Counted from the stretch's first letter, positions 1-6,499 are shown. The stretch is 13,395 nucleotides of DNA from JBBRHH01 sp038222915 (GCA_038222915.1 JBBRHH010000103.1:1-13395); one strand, 5' to 3'. Made by a program: numbers and translations. Notes: generated by a model from the sequence alone, not told the origin.

Positions 1-3000
1 ACCTGGTACCAGCTCAGCAGCGTCTCCTCCTCCACCACCAGCTACATCAACAACGCCCCCTTCCCCGGCGTCGTCAACTACTACCGCGTCCTCGCCCACC
101 GCAACAACGAAACCTCCTCCAGCTCCAACACCCCCGTCAACAACGTCCTCCCCACCGCCACCCTCACCACCCCCAGCACCGGCCATGTCGCCCAGCAAGG
201 CGACTCCATCACCATCACCGCCACCGCCGCCGACATCGACGGCACCGTAGCCAGCGTCCAGTTCTTCAACAACGGCACCCTCATCGGCTCCGACACCAGC
301 AGCGCCGGCGGCTGGAGTTTTACCTGGACCAACGCCCCCGTCGGTGACTACAGACTCACCGCCAAGGCCACCGACAATGGCAGTGCAATCAGCCGCGCTT
401 CCGCCGCCGTCACCGGCCGCGTTGACGCCCCGCCCACAATCTCCCTCGATGATTCCACCTTCACCGACGGCGACACAATCAGCCTAAACCCTGACATCAC
501 CGACCCCGGCAGCGTCATCACCTCCGTCGCCTTCTACAATGGCACAACCCTCCTCGGCACCGATTCCGACGGCTCCGACGGCTGGAGTTACGACTGGACG
601 AGCCCCAGTTCCGCCAACCACACCGTTTCGGCCGTCGCCACGGAAAACGGCTCCACCGTTTCCACGACTGCCACCTTCACGTATGTAGCAACCGGACCCC
701 TCGGCAATCCCATCATCCAGGCCAACGAAATCGACTTCAATTGGAATGCAGTCGATGGCGCGGATGATTATACTGTCTACCGCGGCACAAGCTCCACCAC
801 CACGCTCATGACGCCCATCACCACCATCGCCGACACCAGCTTTGACGACACTGGTCTGAGCACATCTACGCTCTACTACTATCGAATCGCCGCAAACATC
901 CCCGCCACCGACACCGATCCCGCCTCCCAAACCGACATCGGCAGCGACTCATTCACCACCCGCGCGGCACTCAGCGCTGCCTCCAGCCTGACTGGCAGCG
1001 ATGGCAACAACGGAAAAACCAACCTGGCATGGACGCCAAGCGCGACCAGCGACGCAGAGGGCCAAAATATCCAAATCTCAGCCGACGGCACGTCGTGGAC
1101 AACGGCCGACTCGGTCGGCCCAACAGCTACCACATATATCTATCTGCCGCGAAACGGTATAATTGCCAACTATTTTCGGATCGTCGCCTTCCGCGGCAAT
1201 GAGATTGCAACAGCATCAAACAGCGCTAACATTCAAGCGCCGCCGGACGCCCCCGGAGAAGCAAGCGGAACCCCAACGAGTAGCGGTACACACGCCATCA
1301 ATTTGACTTGGAACGGGGCCGATGGCATCAGCCAGTGGAAGCTTTACCGCCAACTGGTCGCCCCCGGTGGCACACCAAGCTTCGCGAGCGCCACGCTAAT
1401 CGGCACCACCACACTCGCCAGCTACTCCGACACGGCCGTCTCGACGGGAAATCACTACGTTTACTACTCCGAGGCGGTTGACGGCACCGGTAAAGCCTCA
1501 ACCCCCGTTGAAATCGACACTCCCATCGCTCCCGATTCCCCAACTGACCTATGGGCGACTAACCCAGGCATCGCCCCGCCCGCAAATTGGACCGGAAGTA
1601 CCAACAACAACTCCATATCGGGGATGGATTGCGAGATCGATTTGCACTGGACCGACCAATCCGAAGGCAAGTTCGGCTTCCGCATCTTCCGCGACAACGT
1701 CGCAATCGGCTACGTTCCGGCCGGAACAACAGAATTCCACGACACCGGCCTCGACTACAACAGTGTTGACTCCTATTTCGTTTGCGCCGTAAACGACGAC
1801 GCGACGACGAGCATCCTCTCCTTTCCGTCCAACACCGCCGTTGGTTCCACAACTCCCCAACAGACGCCACATGTTGGACAAATGCTACCAACGTTGTCGA
1901 TCGAAGCAACCCATCCATTCGCGAATGGCATGACGCGCGATCCCGCGATTTTTACCTTCTATCGAACTGGCAACCATTCGAACAGTCCATTGCTCGTCAA
2001 ATACAAGTTATCAGGAAGCGCGAAATCTGGACAAGAAGACAGTAGCGGCAATCTTGTACCCGACGACGTTGACGCAGACTACACTGGTGCCGGACTAGTA
2101 AGTCAGTCAACAGACACCTATCAGTTTGAGATCAAAACCAATCAGTTAAGCGGCGAACTCAATTTGAAGCCAACAGTTGAACCGCCACTGCAAGGGGATG
2201 GGCACGCCAATATGGTCTTGACACTTGCCGATACATCGGGAGCCGTCCTAGCGGCACCCCCAGCGACCGGTCCTACTACCGCACCTTCAGCGACCGCGTT
2301 TGAGAACAGCAGGGCGAACTGGGACCTCAATCGGATACAGGACAACCTTCAAGACGTCAAGGCACATTTGGCTAGAGAAACCCACACTGTTGTCGTCGCG
2401 ATGATCGACGACGGGCTCGACTTGGAACACAACCTTACCGATCCGTTCGAACATGAGCTCCTCAAGCACATTTGGAGTACCGATAGCACAATAGTTATTG
2501 ACGGTAAGAATATTAGCGCCAACGCTGGTTGGAATTTTGACGCGAACAGTGGATCAGATCCCGGCAACAGCAGTGGTTACAAATACATTGCAACAAGGGT
2601 GAATCACGCGAATCAGGTCGCTGCTATCCTGCTGGCTGCAACGCACGAATGGGGGTTACCCGCAAGTCAAATTCATATAAAGCTGCTCCCTCTCAAAGCA
2701 ACGACGCAAGCTGGACAGCGTCATGCGTTGGAATATGTTCAGAAGCTTGCGTCTCTAAATACGGACACAAATGTGCGTTTCGTCATTAACTGGACCGAAT
2801 TTGGCAGAATGTTTGGAAAAACTGAACTTGATAAGGACGGCGATAATATGGACGCGGGTACGATGCAGGCACTAGCTGACCTAGCCGTGGCGAAAGTTCC
2901 AGTATTTGCGACGGCGGGCAATAATGGCAAGGACCTAGACGAGAAGACTACCTTATTTCCATTTGCGTACGCAAATAAGAAGAATTATTCCTCCAATACA

Positions 3001-3366
3001 GTGCCCAACACACTTATCACGGTAGGAAACGTCGCGAAGTCAAATGGGGTATCGCCACAATCGAATTACGGAAAGACTACTGTCTTGATCGCTGCGCCGG
3101 GCCAGAAAATCGATACGTATTTTAAGGATGCCTCCATTCCTACATTCGATACCGATAATGATGGAACGTCGATGGCCACTCCACACGTAACGGCGGTAGC
3201 AGCAATGGCGCTGGCAATTTCAAACACAAATGACGGCAAAGTAATTTGCGACACAATTCTTGCGAAAACAAACGGCAACGTGCCCGGCTTTGATAACACG
3301 AAGTTCGCGAACGGTCTCGTGGATGCGAAGGCCGTTCTCGATGCTATCGTGAACCAAAATTTATAG
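1..3366 (+). CDS. Multidomain FN3/Ig-like/Calx-beta-like protein with C-terminal subtilisin-like (S8) protease domain, 5' partial
   Basis: The frame is open from base 1 to the TAG at 3364-3366 (1121 codons), so the start lies upstream; the ATG at 808 is internal. Partial-protein order: end of an FN3 domain (1-46), two Ig-like domains of the FFNNGTLIGSD / FYNGTTLLGTD kind (about 50-138 and 144-228), four FN3-like domains (about 233-615), a Calx-beta-like segment (about 624-744, with FTFYRTGN), a Ser/Thr/Pro/Ala linker, then the S8 domain (about 769-1121). Subtilase motifs: Asp803 in AMIDDGLD, His869 in NHANQVAA, oxyanion Asn974 in ATAGNNG, Ser1057 in GTSMATPHV. The triad is therefore present, but the His box departs from HGTHVAG. 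The beta-domain stalk suggests a secreted or surface protease; the signal peptide is outside the window. No C-terminal sorting signal is seen. The 5' part uses almost only C-ending codons, the protease part a mixed set. Substrate unknown. Confidence 0.93.
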   Translation, partial: TWYQLSSVSSSTTSYINNAPFPGVVNYYRVLAHRNNETSSSSNTPVNNVLPTATLTTPSTGHVAQQGDSITITATAADIDGTVASVQFFNNGTLIGSDTSSAGGWSFTWTNAPVGDYRLTAKATDNGSAISRASAAVTGRVDAPPTISLDDSTFTDGDTISLNPDITDPGSVITSVAFYNGTTLLGTDSDGSDGWSYDWTSPSSANHTVSAVATENGSTVSTTATFTYVATGPLGNPIIQANEIDFNWNAVDGADDYTVYRGTSSTTTLMTPITTIADTSFDDTGLSTSTLYYYRIAANIPATDTDPASQTDIGSDSFTTRAALSAASSLTGSDGNNGKTNLAWTPSATSDAEGQNIQISADGTSWTTADSVGPTATTYIYLPRNGIIANYFRIVAFRGNEIATASNSANIQAPPDAPGEASGTPTSSGTHAINLTWNGADGISQWKLYRQLVAPGGTPSFASATLIGTTTLASYSDTAVSTGNHYVYYSEAVDGTGKASTPVEIDTPIAPDSPTDLWATNPGIAPPANWTGSTNNNSISGMDCEIDLHWTDQSEGKFGFRIFRDNVAIGYVPAGTTEFHDTGLDYNSVDSYFVCAVNDDATTSILSFPSNTAVGSTTPQQTPHVGQMLPTLSIEATHPFANGMTRDPAIFTFYRTGNHSNSPLLVKYKLSGSAKSGQEDSSGNLVPDDVDADYTGAGLVSQSTDTYQFEIKTNQLSGELNLKPTVEPPLQGDGHANMVLTLADTSGAVLAAPPATGPTTAPSATAFENSRANWDLNRIQDNLQDVKAHLARETHTVVVAMIDDGLDLEHNLTDPFEHELLKHIWSTDSTIVIDGKNISANAGWNFDANSGSDPGNSSGYKYIATRVNHANQVAAILLAATHEWGLPASQIHIKLLPLKATTQAGQRHALEYVQKLASLNTDTNVRFVINWTEFGRMFGKTELDKDGDNMDAGTMQALADLAVAKVPVFATAGNNGKDLDEKTTLFPFAYANKKNYSSNTVPNTLITVGNVAKSNGVSPQSNYGKTTVLIAAPGQKIDTYFKDASIPTFDTDNDGTSMATPHVTAVAAMALAISNTNDGKVICDTILAKTNGNVPGFDNTKFANGLVDAKAVLDAIVNQNL

Positions 3367-3369
3367 TTT

Positions 3370-3969
3370 ATGATGCACAGGCGAACACGATTTACCATAG
3401 CGATAATTATTGTGCCTACGCTGCTGGTAGGCGGCGCCAGCTTAATTGCGTGGCATCGCAGTTTCGACGGTGTCTACGACGAGCAGGAACGACATCATAG
3501 GTTTGAGTGTCGCGACTCGATCATTGATATTGAGTCGCGCGATGGACGACTCATGATCAGCCAGTACATGATCGGCAACTGCAAGCGACAACTCATGATT
3601 CATATTATCCGTGATTTGGAACCGATCCGCTGGGCGAAATCACCGGGAGTCACTAGCTACTTTGCATTCGCTGGTTTTACATGGTTCGCGCGCGATGAGG
3701 TTGACGAGTCGAAGATTTCTGGGCATACATATTGGTACCATTGGCCTGCAGGGTGGAGTATCGGGATACCGTATTATGCGCCGGCTGTTGCGGCCGCAAT
3801 GGTTCTCCTCATCACGCTCAATCTTTATCTAATACGACGTCAGCAGTGGCGGCGTCATGTCGCCGGACAATGCCGAACCTGCGGCTACGACTTGCGTGCG
3901 ACGCTAGCGAAATGTCCAGAATGTGGCAACGCCCAATCTAGCTCCGACCGAATTAGGAGCAAATTCTAG
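3370..3969 (+). CDS. Two-TM membrane protein with C-terminal planctomycete-type zinc ribbon
   Basis: A 199-residue protein. A hydrophobic segment spans residues 8-28, a polar probably extracytoplasmic loop about 30-133, a second membrane segment 134-155, a basic stretch (RRQQWRRH), then a zinc ribbon with Cys168, Cys171, Cys182 and Cys185 around CGYDLRAT. Both termini are predicted cytoplasmic, so the ribbon sits inside the cell. This ribbon is, as I know the family, very common on small membrane proteins of Planctomycetota; no reaction is assigned to it. The ATG (two in tandem, 3370 and 3373) lies three bases after the protease stop, with no Shine-Dalgarno, so the gene is probably co-transcribed and translationally coupled. 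Like the protease domain upstream, it uses a mixed codon set rather than C-ending codons. Loop residues Cys47 and Cys71 could form a disulfide. Function unknown. Confidence 0.85.
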   Translation: MMHRRTRFTIAIIIVPTLLVGGASLIAWHRSFDGVYDEQERHHRFECRDSIIDIESRDGRLMISQYMIGNCKRQLMIHIIRDLEPIRWAKSPGVTSYFAFAGFTWFARDEVDESKISGHTYWYHWPAGWSIGIPYYAPAVAAAMVLLITLNLYLIRRQQWRRHVAGQCRTCGYDLRATLAKCPECGNAQSSSDRIRSKF

Positions 3970-4147
3970 GAACGGAAAGGGGTCATTCATAATTACGGAA
4001 CTTCCTCCCACCTCCCACCCAGCGCGGCATGGCTGCTTCACCAACCATGAACCAACGCACACCGCCCTGTCTTCCCGCTACCCCAAATATATAGCTCAAA
4101 GCACGCCCCGCACCCCGAAAAAATCTCCGCCGAACCCCAAAAATCTC

Positions 4148-4186
4148 TTGACACCGATCTTTGCGATGATAGCATTATGTTCGGTA
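4148..4186 (+). promoter_or_regulatory. Promoter/operator-like element, copy A
   Basis: TTGACA (4148-4153), a 12-base gap, then ATGATAGCATTATGTT (4166-4181) followed by GGTA. TAGCAT at 4170-4175 can serve as a -10, 16 bases after the -35. The ATGATAGCATNATG core is a near-palindrome repeated at 5072 and 5611, suggesting promoter and operator combined. Homology to copy C starts about 35-40 bases upstream of TTGACA. Promoter function is inferred from sequence alone. Confidence 0.55.
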
Positions 4187-4215
4187 TGAGAAAGCGCTGA
4201 AATATCAGCGGGATC

Positions 4216-4250
4216 AGGAGGGCCAATCCATGCGGGGCATCATCCACCAC
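4216..4250 (+). promoter_or_regulatory. Conserved AGGAGG-ATG leader, copy A
   Basis: AGGAGG (4216-4221), eight bases, then ATG at 4230, encoding MRGIIHHNP. The same arrangement occurs at 5659-5693. TTGACA to ATG is 82 bases in both copies. The frame stays open to 5057, but that frame is made of repeats and has no recognisable protein, so I regard this as a translation start whose gene is lost or unrecognised, and do not annotate the frame as a CDS. Confidence 0.5.
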
Positions 4251-4320
4251 AATCCTGAACGAGCGACACCGACCAAAGCGACCGGCCGCCCACGCCTCCG
4301 TGTCAAGTCTTCAAACCGCA

Positions 4321-4522
4321 GTCGAAAGGGGGAGATCCAAGGGTCAAAACGGGGAGATTTTACGTCGCTTCGGGGAGATTCCGGGGAGGTTGGAGGGAGG
4401 ATCCGGCACCCCTTTGGGGTCGGTTTTTCGGTCTCAAAAGAACGCCGCGCCGACCACAAGCATCGGCCGCACCAACATTTAAACGCACCACCCAATATTT
4501 CCGCCGTCTCAAACACAATTTT
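4321..4522 (+). repeat. 202-bp imperfect direct repeat, copy 1
   Basis: It aligns without gaps to 6100-6301 at a constant offset of 1779. By hand alignment, 4323-4394 has nine mismatches in 72 bases; the centre is much more diverged, and identity rises again around GGCCGCACCAACA and AACACAATTTT. It carries an internal periodicity: GGGGAGAT at 4329, 4351 and 4372, and GGGGAGGT at 4383, i.e. steps of 22, 21 and 11. Differences between copies are not concentrated at third codon positions, so it does not look protein-coding. Confidence 0.8.
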
Positions 4523-4570
4523 GCGCACGCTTCGCGCGCGTGATCGCTCCTACGCCGCACCCTGTTCTAC

Positions 4571-4602
4571 TCTTCTCCGCGTCTCCGAATCTCTGCGCGA
4601 GG
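4571..4602 (+). repeat. REP-like CTCCGCG...CTCTGCG motif
   Basis: CTTCTCCGCGTCTCCGAATC followed by TCTGCGCGAGG. Related copies lie at 4937-4970, 5724-5770 and 6081-6094. From memory, this type of sequence (CTCCGCGCCTCTGCG with a GTGA or GAGA tail) is a frequent intergenic repeat in planctomycete and other environmental genomes; its role is unknown. Confidence 0.5.
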
Positions 4603-4662
4603 ATACCGCTTCTAACCCCCTTGATCCTCCACACTCAACACTTCCGACCCTTGGTCGATCGT

Positions 4663-4750
4663 GTCGGTTATGTGCCGGTCGCGGTCGGTTTGTGTGCTGG
4701 TCATGTGTCGTTCGTGCGTCGGTCATGTGCTGGTTACGTGTCGGTCATGT
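4663..4750 (+). repeat. 11-bp tandem array, eight units
   Basis: Units read GTCGGTTATGT, GCCGGTCGCG (10), GTCGGTTTGTGT (12), GCTGGTCATGT, GTCGTTCGTGC, GTCGGTCATGT, GCTGGTTACGT and GTCGGTCATGT. The consensus is GYCGGTYATGT. The unit is related to the GTCGGTTAGTG unit of the array at 5789-5898. There are no spacers, so this is not a CRISPR. Confidence 0.85.
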
Positions 4751-4886
4751 GTCCATTTGCACCGCAAAGCGAACATTCAAGAATATCACAACAAGACAGT
4801 TCACAAACACTTACGCCAAAACCATCCCATCAAACCATCATCCAACCCAATTGCGCGCAAAAAAAGCGTCCCTGTGCGGCCTCTTC

Positions 4887-4900
4887 CTTCCAGTTTCCAG
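4887..4900 (+). repeat. 7-bp tandem repeat, two units
   Basis: CTTCCAG then TTTCCAG. This is a short version of the five-unit array at 6014-6048, and it lies in the same context: downstream of an 11-bp array and just after a TTGCGC motif. Confidence 0.55.
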
Positions 4901-4936
4901 ACCCCCGATCGCTCCAACGCCAATCCCCCAGTCCTC

Positions 4937-4970
4937 TCTTCTCCGCGCCTCTGCCCCTCCGCGCGAGAAT
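4937..4970 (+). repeat. REP-like CTCCGCGCCTCTGC motif
   Basis: CTCTTCTCCGCGCCTCTGCC followed by CCTCCGCGCGAGAATC. Second member of the family described at 4571-4602. Its minus strand translates into the Arg/Gly/Glu-rich frames seen here, which are therefore repeat artefacts. Confidence 0.5.
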
Positions 4971-5053
4971 CCGTCTTCTCCTCCGTACCCCTCCACCGGC
5001 GGCCTGCAATTCCACCCACGCACGTTCACCCGAATCCCGGCACAGTTTTTTTG

Positions 5054-5092
5054 TTGACTCCGCATGAACACATGATAGTATCATGTTAGGTA
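5054..5092 (+). promoter_or_regulatory. Promoter/operator-like element, copy B (perfect palindrome)
   Basis: TTGACT (5054-5059), a 12-base gap as in copy A, then ATGATAGTATCATGTT (5072-5087) and AGGTA. CATGATAGTATCATG at 5071-5085 is a perfect inverted repeat: seven bases each side of a central G. No AGGAGG-ATG leader follows. The first ATG (5099) opens only an 11-codon frame ending at a TGA, so I see no gene under its control. Confidence 0.5.
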
Positions 5093-5410
5093 AAGAAGAT
5101 GTCCGCTCAATCTTCGATGTTCTTTCACAAGTGAATAGCAACTGCCACCGCGCCGCCAAAAAGCTCAAGTTTAGGAAAAGGGGATAAGTACATATATTAC
5201 TGTTTCCGCTGTTTACCGCCAGATGTTCGATCAACCATTCAACGCATTTTACCACATCCTTGCACCCCCAACCATTCCCCTCTACCCCGCCCCACTCGCA
5301 CCGCCCCGGCCATCATGTTCTTCCCCTCCTCCACCGTTTCCCCCATACATCCGACAACCGTCACTACCCTGAGACACGCAAGAGATCTGAACGGTAACAA
5401 CCTCCTCCTC

Positions 5411-5440
5411 TCTTGGCGTCCATGGCGCACTTGGCGGCTC
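5411..5440 (+). repeat. TTGGCG-type short repeat
   Basis: TCTTGGCGTCCATGGCGCAC followed by TTGGCGGCTC: three TGGCG units about ten bases apart. From memory it resembles a widespread intergenic repeat type (CTTGGCGTCCTTGGCG). The identification is weak. Confidence 0.35.
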
Positions 5441-5590
5441 GCATTAAATTCCAAACCCCGTCGCCGCCGAACCGGCCCCCGTCATCATCAAGAGATCAAG
5501 CTGTCCGCGCCCACTCCTTAACGGCTCGAAAATCGCGCCCGACACCAGCAACCACAATCCATAAAATATTTCATAAACCCAAACATTTCC

Positions 5591-5631
5591 TTGACAACCT
5601 CTGCCCACTCATGATAGCATAATGTTAAGTA
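5591..5631 (+). promoter_or_regulatory. Promoter/operator-like element, copy C
   Basis: TTGACA (5591-5596), a 14-base gap, then ATGATAGCATAATGTT (5611-5626) followed by AAGTA. TAGCAT at 5615-5620 is the candidate -10 (spacing 18). The AT-rich flank upstream aligns with that of copy A. The extra two bases in the spacer are compensated downstream, so the distance to the leader ATG equals copy A. Confidence 0.55.
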
Positions 5632-5658
5632 ACCGAAAACCCCACGAGGCAAAGAAAC

Positions 5659-5693
5659 AGGAGGGCCACCCAATGCAAAAAATCATCCACCCC
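5659..5693 (+). promoter_or_regulatory. Conserved AGGAGG-ATG leader, copy C
   Basis: AGGAGG (5659-5664), eight bases, ATG at 5673, encoding MQKIIHPQPG. It matches copy A in AGGAGGGCCA, in spacing and in ATCATCCACC after the start. The frame runs uninterrupted through the repeats into the acyltransferase gene at 6507. I attribute that to the lack of stops in C-rich DNA, not to a fusion. Confidence 0.5.
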
Positions 5694-5723
5694 CAGCCAG
5701 GCCAAACCAGCAATCCCCTTAAT

Positions 5724-5770
5724 CGCTCCGCGCATTTCTCAGCGATTCCGCGCCTCTGCGGTGAGTCTTC
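5724..5770 (+). repeat. REP-like CTCCGCGCCTCTGCGGTGA motif
   Basis: Contains GCTCCGCGCATTTCTCAGCG followed by ATTCCGCGCCTCTGCGGTGA. This is the copy closest to the consensus I know for this intergenic repeat. It lies immediately before the second 11-bp array, as the copy at 4571-4602 precedes the first. Confidence 0.5.
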
Positions 5771-5788
5771 CTCTCTTCGCCCTCCCCA

Positions 5789-5898
5789 CGTCGGTTGGTG
5801 GTCGGTTAGTAGTCGTTTGGTGGTCGGTCACAGGTCGTTTGATGGTCGGTTAGTGGTCGGTTACAGGTCGGTTGGTGGTCGGTTAGTGGTCGGTTTGA
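5789..5898 (+). repeat. 11-bp tandem array, ten units
   Basis: Ten uninterrupted 11-base units with consensus GGTCGGTTAGT. The variants are CGTCGGTTGGT, AGTCGTTTGGT, GGTCGGTCACA, GGTCGTTTGAT, GGTCGGTTACA, GGTCGGTTGGT and GGTCGGTTTGA. The exact GGTCGGTTAGT occurs at 5800, 5844 and 5877. Variants recur in the same order (TTAGT, TTACA, TTGGT, TTAGT), which suggests block duplication. The unit is related to that of the array at 4663-4750. Confidence 0.92.
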
Positions 5899-6013
5899 AA
5901 CGACCATCCGCCACCCCCGCCCCACCCCAACCATCGTCCAAACAAGCACTTGCGAAAAACGACCCGCGCCAAACCGACATCAAACTCATTTGCGCACACA
6001 AAATAGCGCCGTT

Positions 6014-6048
6014 TTTCCAGTTTCCAGTATCCAGTTTCACGTCTCCAG
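6014..6048 (+). repeat. 7-bp tandem repeat, five units
   Basis: TTTCCAG, TTTCCAG, TATCCAG, TTTCACG, TCTCCAG, without interruption. Two related units lie at 4887-4900. Heptamer repeats of this type are known from several bacterial phyla (from memory); no function is visible here. Confidence 0.75.
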
Positions 6049-6080
6049 CACCCGATATCCAACTCAATTGCGCGCATTTT

Positions 6081-6094
6081 CTCCGCGCCTCAGC
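6081..6094 (+). repeat. REP-like CTCCGCGCCTC motif, short copy
   Basis: CTCCGCGCCTCAGC, directly after an AATTGCGCGCAT motif and directly before the second copy of the long direct repeat. It is a truncated member of the family at 4571, 4937 and 5724. Confidence 0.4.
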
Positions 6095-6099
6095 ACTCG

Positions 6100-6301
6100 G
6101 TCGGAAGGGGGAGATTCGAGGGTCAAAACGGGGAGATTTACCGTCGGTTTGGGGAGATTCGAGGGAGGTTGGAGGCCTCCTTCGATACCGCTTTAGGGTC
6201 GCTTCTTTGACCACCGGAAATCTCCCGCTCAATCACAAACAGCGGCCGCACCAACACTTGCGTTTTGCAGCCGCCGGGCCCGACCACCCAAACACAATTT
6301 T
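6100..6301 (+). repeat. 202-bp imperfect direct repeat, copy 2
   Basis: Partner of 4321-4522 at a constant offset of 1779. GGGGAGAT occurs at 6108, 6130 and 6151. Here the block lies after the 11-bp array, whereas copy 1 lies before its array, so the two mosaics are permuted relative to each other. Confidence 0.8.
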
Positions 6302-6384
6302 TGCGCGCACATTCGCAACCGCTTCCCCTTCGTCGCTCCATCGCGGAGCCTGCCCTCAGCCTGCCGAACGGGTCGCTTTCTTGC

Positions 6385-6414
6385 CATTCTGCCTTCTGCA
6401 CTTTCTGCACTCTG
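6385..6414 (+). repeat. Degenerate TTCTGC short tandem repeat
   Basis: CATTCTG, CCTTCTG, CACTTTCTG, CACTCTG: four units of 7 to 9 bases. They follow a GAGCCTGCCCTCAGCCTGCC stretch near 6346 that resembles another common intergenic repeat type. Weakly conserved. Confidence 0.45.
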
Positions 6415-6493
6415 AAATTTTCATTCAACAGATTCAACCCCAACAACCGCAACCGGATGAACCTCGCCCCTACATTCATTCTCCGCACTCTTC

Positions 6494-6499
6494 TACAAT
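6494..6499 (+). promoter_or_regulatory. Candidate -10 (TACAAT) of the acyltransferase gene
   Basis: TACAAT ends seven bases before the ATG at 6507, so transcription would begin at or next to the start codon. The 11-mer CTACAATCGCC containing it recurs before moaA (12416-12426). No clear -35 is seen, and no Shine-Dalgarno precedes the ATG. Confidence 0.5.

Noticed and set aside
484..930. Gly/Val-rich 148-codon frame on the minus strand
   Set aside because: It is the antisense shadow of the C-ending codons of the multidomain protease gene.
4166..4181. ATGATAGCATNATG as a toxin-antitoxin operator
   Set aside because: It resembles such operators from memory, but no antitoxin or toxin gene of any frame follows any of the three copies.
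4230..5057. A 275-codon open frame starting at a good AGGAGG-ATG
   Set aside because: It translates the repeats themselves (11-bp array, REP-like motifs), has no recognisable domain, and two other frames are open over the same stretch because the C-rich strand lacks stops. Kept only as a conserved leader.
4830..5255. Arg/Gly/Glu-rich 141-codon frame on the minus strand
   Set aside because: Antisense reading of REP-like repeats; no start signal or domain.
5673..5693. M-x-KIIH start resembling the N-terminus of DNA polymerase IV (DinB) behind an operator-like dyad, suggesting an SOS gene remnant
   Set aside because: Only five residues agree; the following IDMDAF-type motif is absent and nothing downstream is polymerase-like.
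5789..5898. CRISPR array
   Set aside because: Units are 11 bases, contiguous, without spacers; no cas gene in the window.
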